DNA from: Candidatus Pantoea deserta
GTDB lineage: Bacteria; Pseudomonadota; Gammaproteobacteria; Enterobacterales; Enterobacteriaceae
DNA: 64,000 nucleotides
Direction of reading: 5' to 3'
Assembly: GCF_003813865.1 (NCBI RefSeq)
Contig: NZ_RMVG01000002.1
Location: 434,001-498,000, forward strand
Under the pieces are notes generated by a model. It saw only the letters and a list, made by a program, of their open reading frames with translations. It did not search any database and was not told where the DNA came from. Both the position numbers and the translations under genes were made by a program. The first letter of the stretch is position 1. Every line of letters begins with the position of its first letter. Below are positions 63,412 to 64,000 of this stretch, piece after piece.

Positions 63412-64000
63412 CGCAGCGCCGCCATAGCCTGTTGAAAAGCCGCCGCGCAGCGCGCTTCCGCCGCGTGGCGGCCCGCCTCGATCACCGCGCGTCCGGCGAC
63501 CCACACATCGCGGATCTGGTCGCGGCGTCCGGCAAACAGCCAGCGGTTAAGCCGCGCGCTGTCGTCTACGCTGCCGAGCCAGGCGTCCTCTGCCAGAACC
63601 AGCCAGTCGGCGCGTTTGCCCGGCGACAGCTCGCCCAGGGAGACGCCGCATGCCTGCGCGCCGCCCTGAGCCGCTCCCTGCCACAGCAGATCGCCCACAG
63701 AGGGCTGCCCGGCGGTCACGATGCGGTTACGACGTCGGTCGCGCAGCCGCTGACCGTACTCCAGCCAGCGCAGCTCCTCCAGCGTGCTGAGGGAGACATG
63801 GCTGTCGGAGCCGATGCCCCAGCGTCCACTCTGGCCGATAAAGTCGGTCGCCGGAAAAATGCCGTCGCCGAGGTTAGCCTCCGTGGTGGGACACAGCCCG
63901 GCTACCGCGCGGCTGGCGGCGAGCTGCGCGATTTCGCGCGCATCGAGATGGGTCGCATGGATCAGACACCAGCGCGCATCGACGTCAAAGCGGTTCAGCA
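63408..64000 (-). CDS. hutF: Formimidoylglutamate deiminase HutF, C-terminal part (5' end outside window)
   Basis: An amidohydrolase-superfamily enzyme whose first part is beyond the window. The visible 197 residues include IHATH (metal ligand), LCPTTEANLGDGIFP, WGIGSDSHVSLST (catalytic Asp) and EELRWLEYGQRLRD, the pattern of formimidoylglutamate deiminase. It would convert N-formimidoyl-L-glutamate to N-formyl-L-glutamate and ammonia. Together with HutG-type N-formylglutamate amidohydrolase this makes the five-step route known from Pseudomonas, rather than the direct formiminoglutamase of Klebsiella. hutD overlaps its stop. Confidence 0.88.
   Translation of the reverse strand, partial: LNRFDVDARWCLIHATHLDAREIAQLAASRAVAGLCPTTEANLGDGIFPATDFIGQSGRWGIGSDSHVSLSTLEELRWLEYGQRLRDRRRNRIVTAGQPSVGDLLWQGAAQGGAQACGVSLGELSPGKRADWLVLAEDAWLGSVDDSARLNRWLFAGRRDQIRDVWVAGRAVIEAGRHAAEARCAAAFQQAMAALR

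Noticed and set aside
1-64000. tRNA, rRNA, insertion sequence, prophage, CRISPR or toxin-antitoxin features
   Set aside because: I looked for tRNA-like cloverleaves, transposases, integrases and regularly spaced repeats and saw none that could be supported.

Overview
The window reads as a chromosomal segment of a gamma-proteobacterium of the order Enterobacterales, most likely family Erwiniaceae (Pantoea, Mixta or Erwinia-like). Most encoded proteins look like close full-length homologues of Escherichia coli K-12 proteins and follow E. coli gene order in long runs. Accessory genes sit between the conserved blocks. Base composition is GC-rich. I see no rRNA, tRNA, insertion sequence, prophage or CRISPR array.

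Layout. (1) 1-14.2 kb resembles the E. coli bioD-uvrB-ybhK-moaABCDE-ybhL-ybhN-clsB-ybhP-ybhQ region. Additions are an orphan UrtE-like ABC ATPase between bioD and uvrB and two lipoprotein genes after moaE. uvrB keeps a LexA operator and the moa operon keeps a ModE-type site and a probable molybdenum-cofactor riboswitch. (2) 14.2-19.4 kb is an accessory module: amidase, APC permease and a divergent sigma-54 activator, with a good sigma-54 promoter between them. It occupies the place of ybhRSFG-cecR of E. coli. (3) 19.8-51.3 kb starts with rhlE and then follows the E. coli 47-48 min order: dusC, yohF, yohD, yohC, pbpG, dld, bglX, osmF-yehYXW, yohO, mlrA. Insertions include an MFS carrier, a phosphate transporter, a LysE exporter, ldtB, a GH15 glycosidase, an MscS channel, an MpaB-type oxygenase, a SUFU-domain protein, a chemoreceptor, idi and another MFS carrier. 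(4) 51.4-57.2 kb holds an XRE-cupin/GNAT pair, an AppA-type phosphatase and dinG-ybiB, the latter with its own LexA operator. (5) 57.2-64 kb carries an M20 amidohydrolase and a histidine-utilisation locus: hutU-hutH facing hutC, then hutD and the 3' part of hutF, with HutC-type operators between hutH and hutC.

Functional themes are DNA repair under SOS control, molybdenum-cofactor synthesis, envelope maintenance (ClsB, LdtB, PBP7, MscS), osmoprotectant uptake, and nitrogen/carbon scavenging (amidase module, hut). The most interesting items are the sigma-54 amidase module with its altered GAFTGA loop, the orphan ABC ATPase lacking a normal signature motif, the 18-bp operator inside the promoter of the MFS gene at 44.9-46.4 kb, the FliA-type promoter of the chemoreceptor, a MlrA-like operator beside mlrA, and the small protein gene yohO. 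No clearly new defence or mobile system was found.
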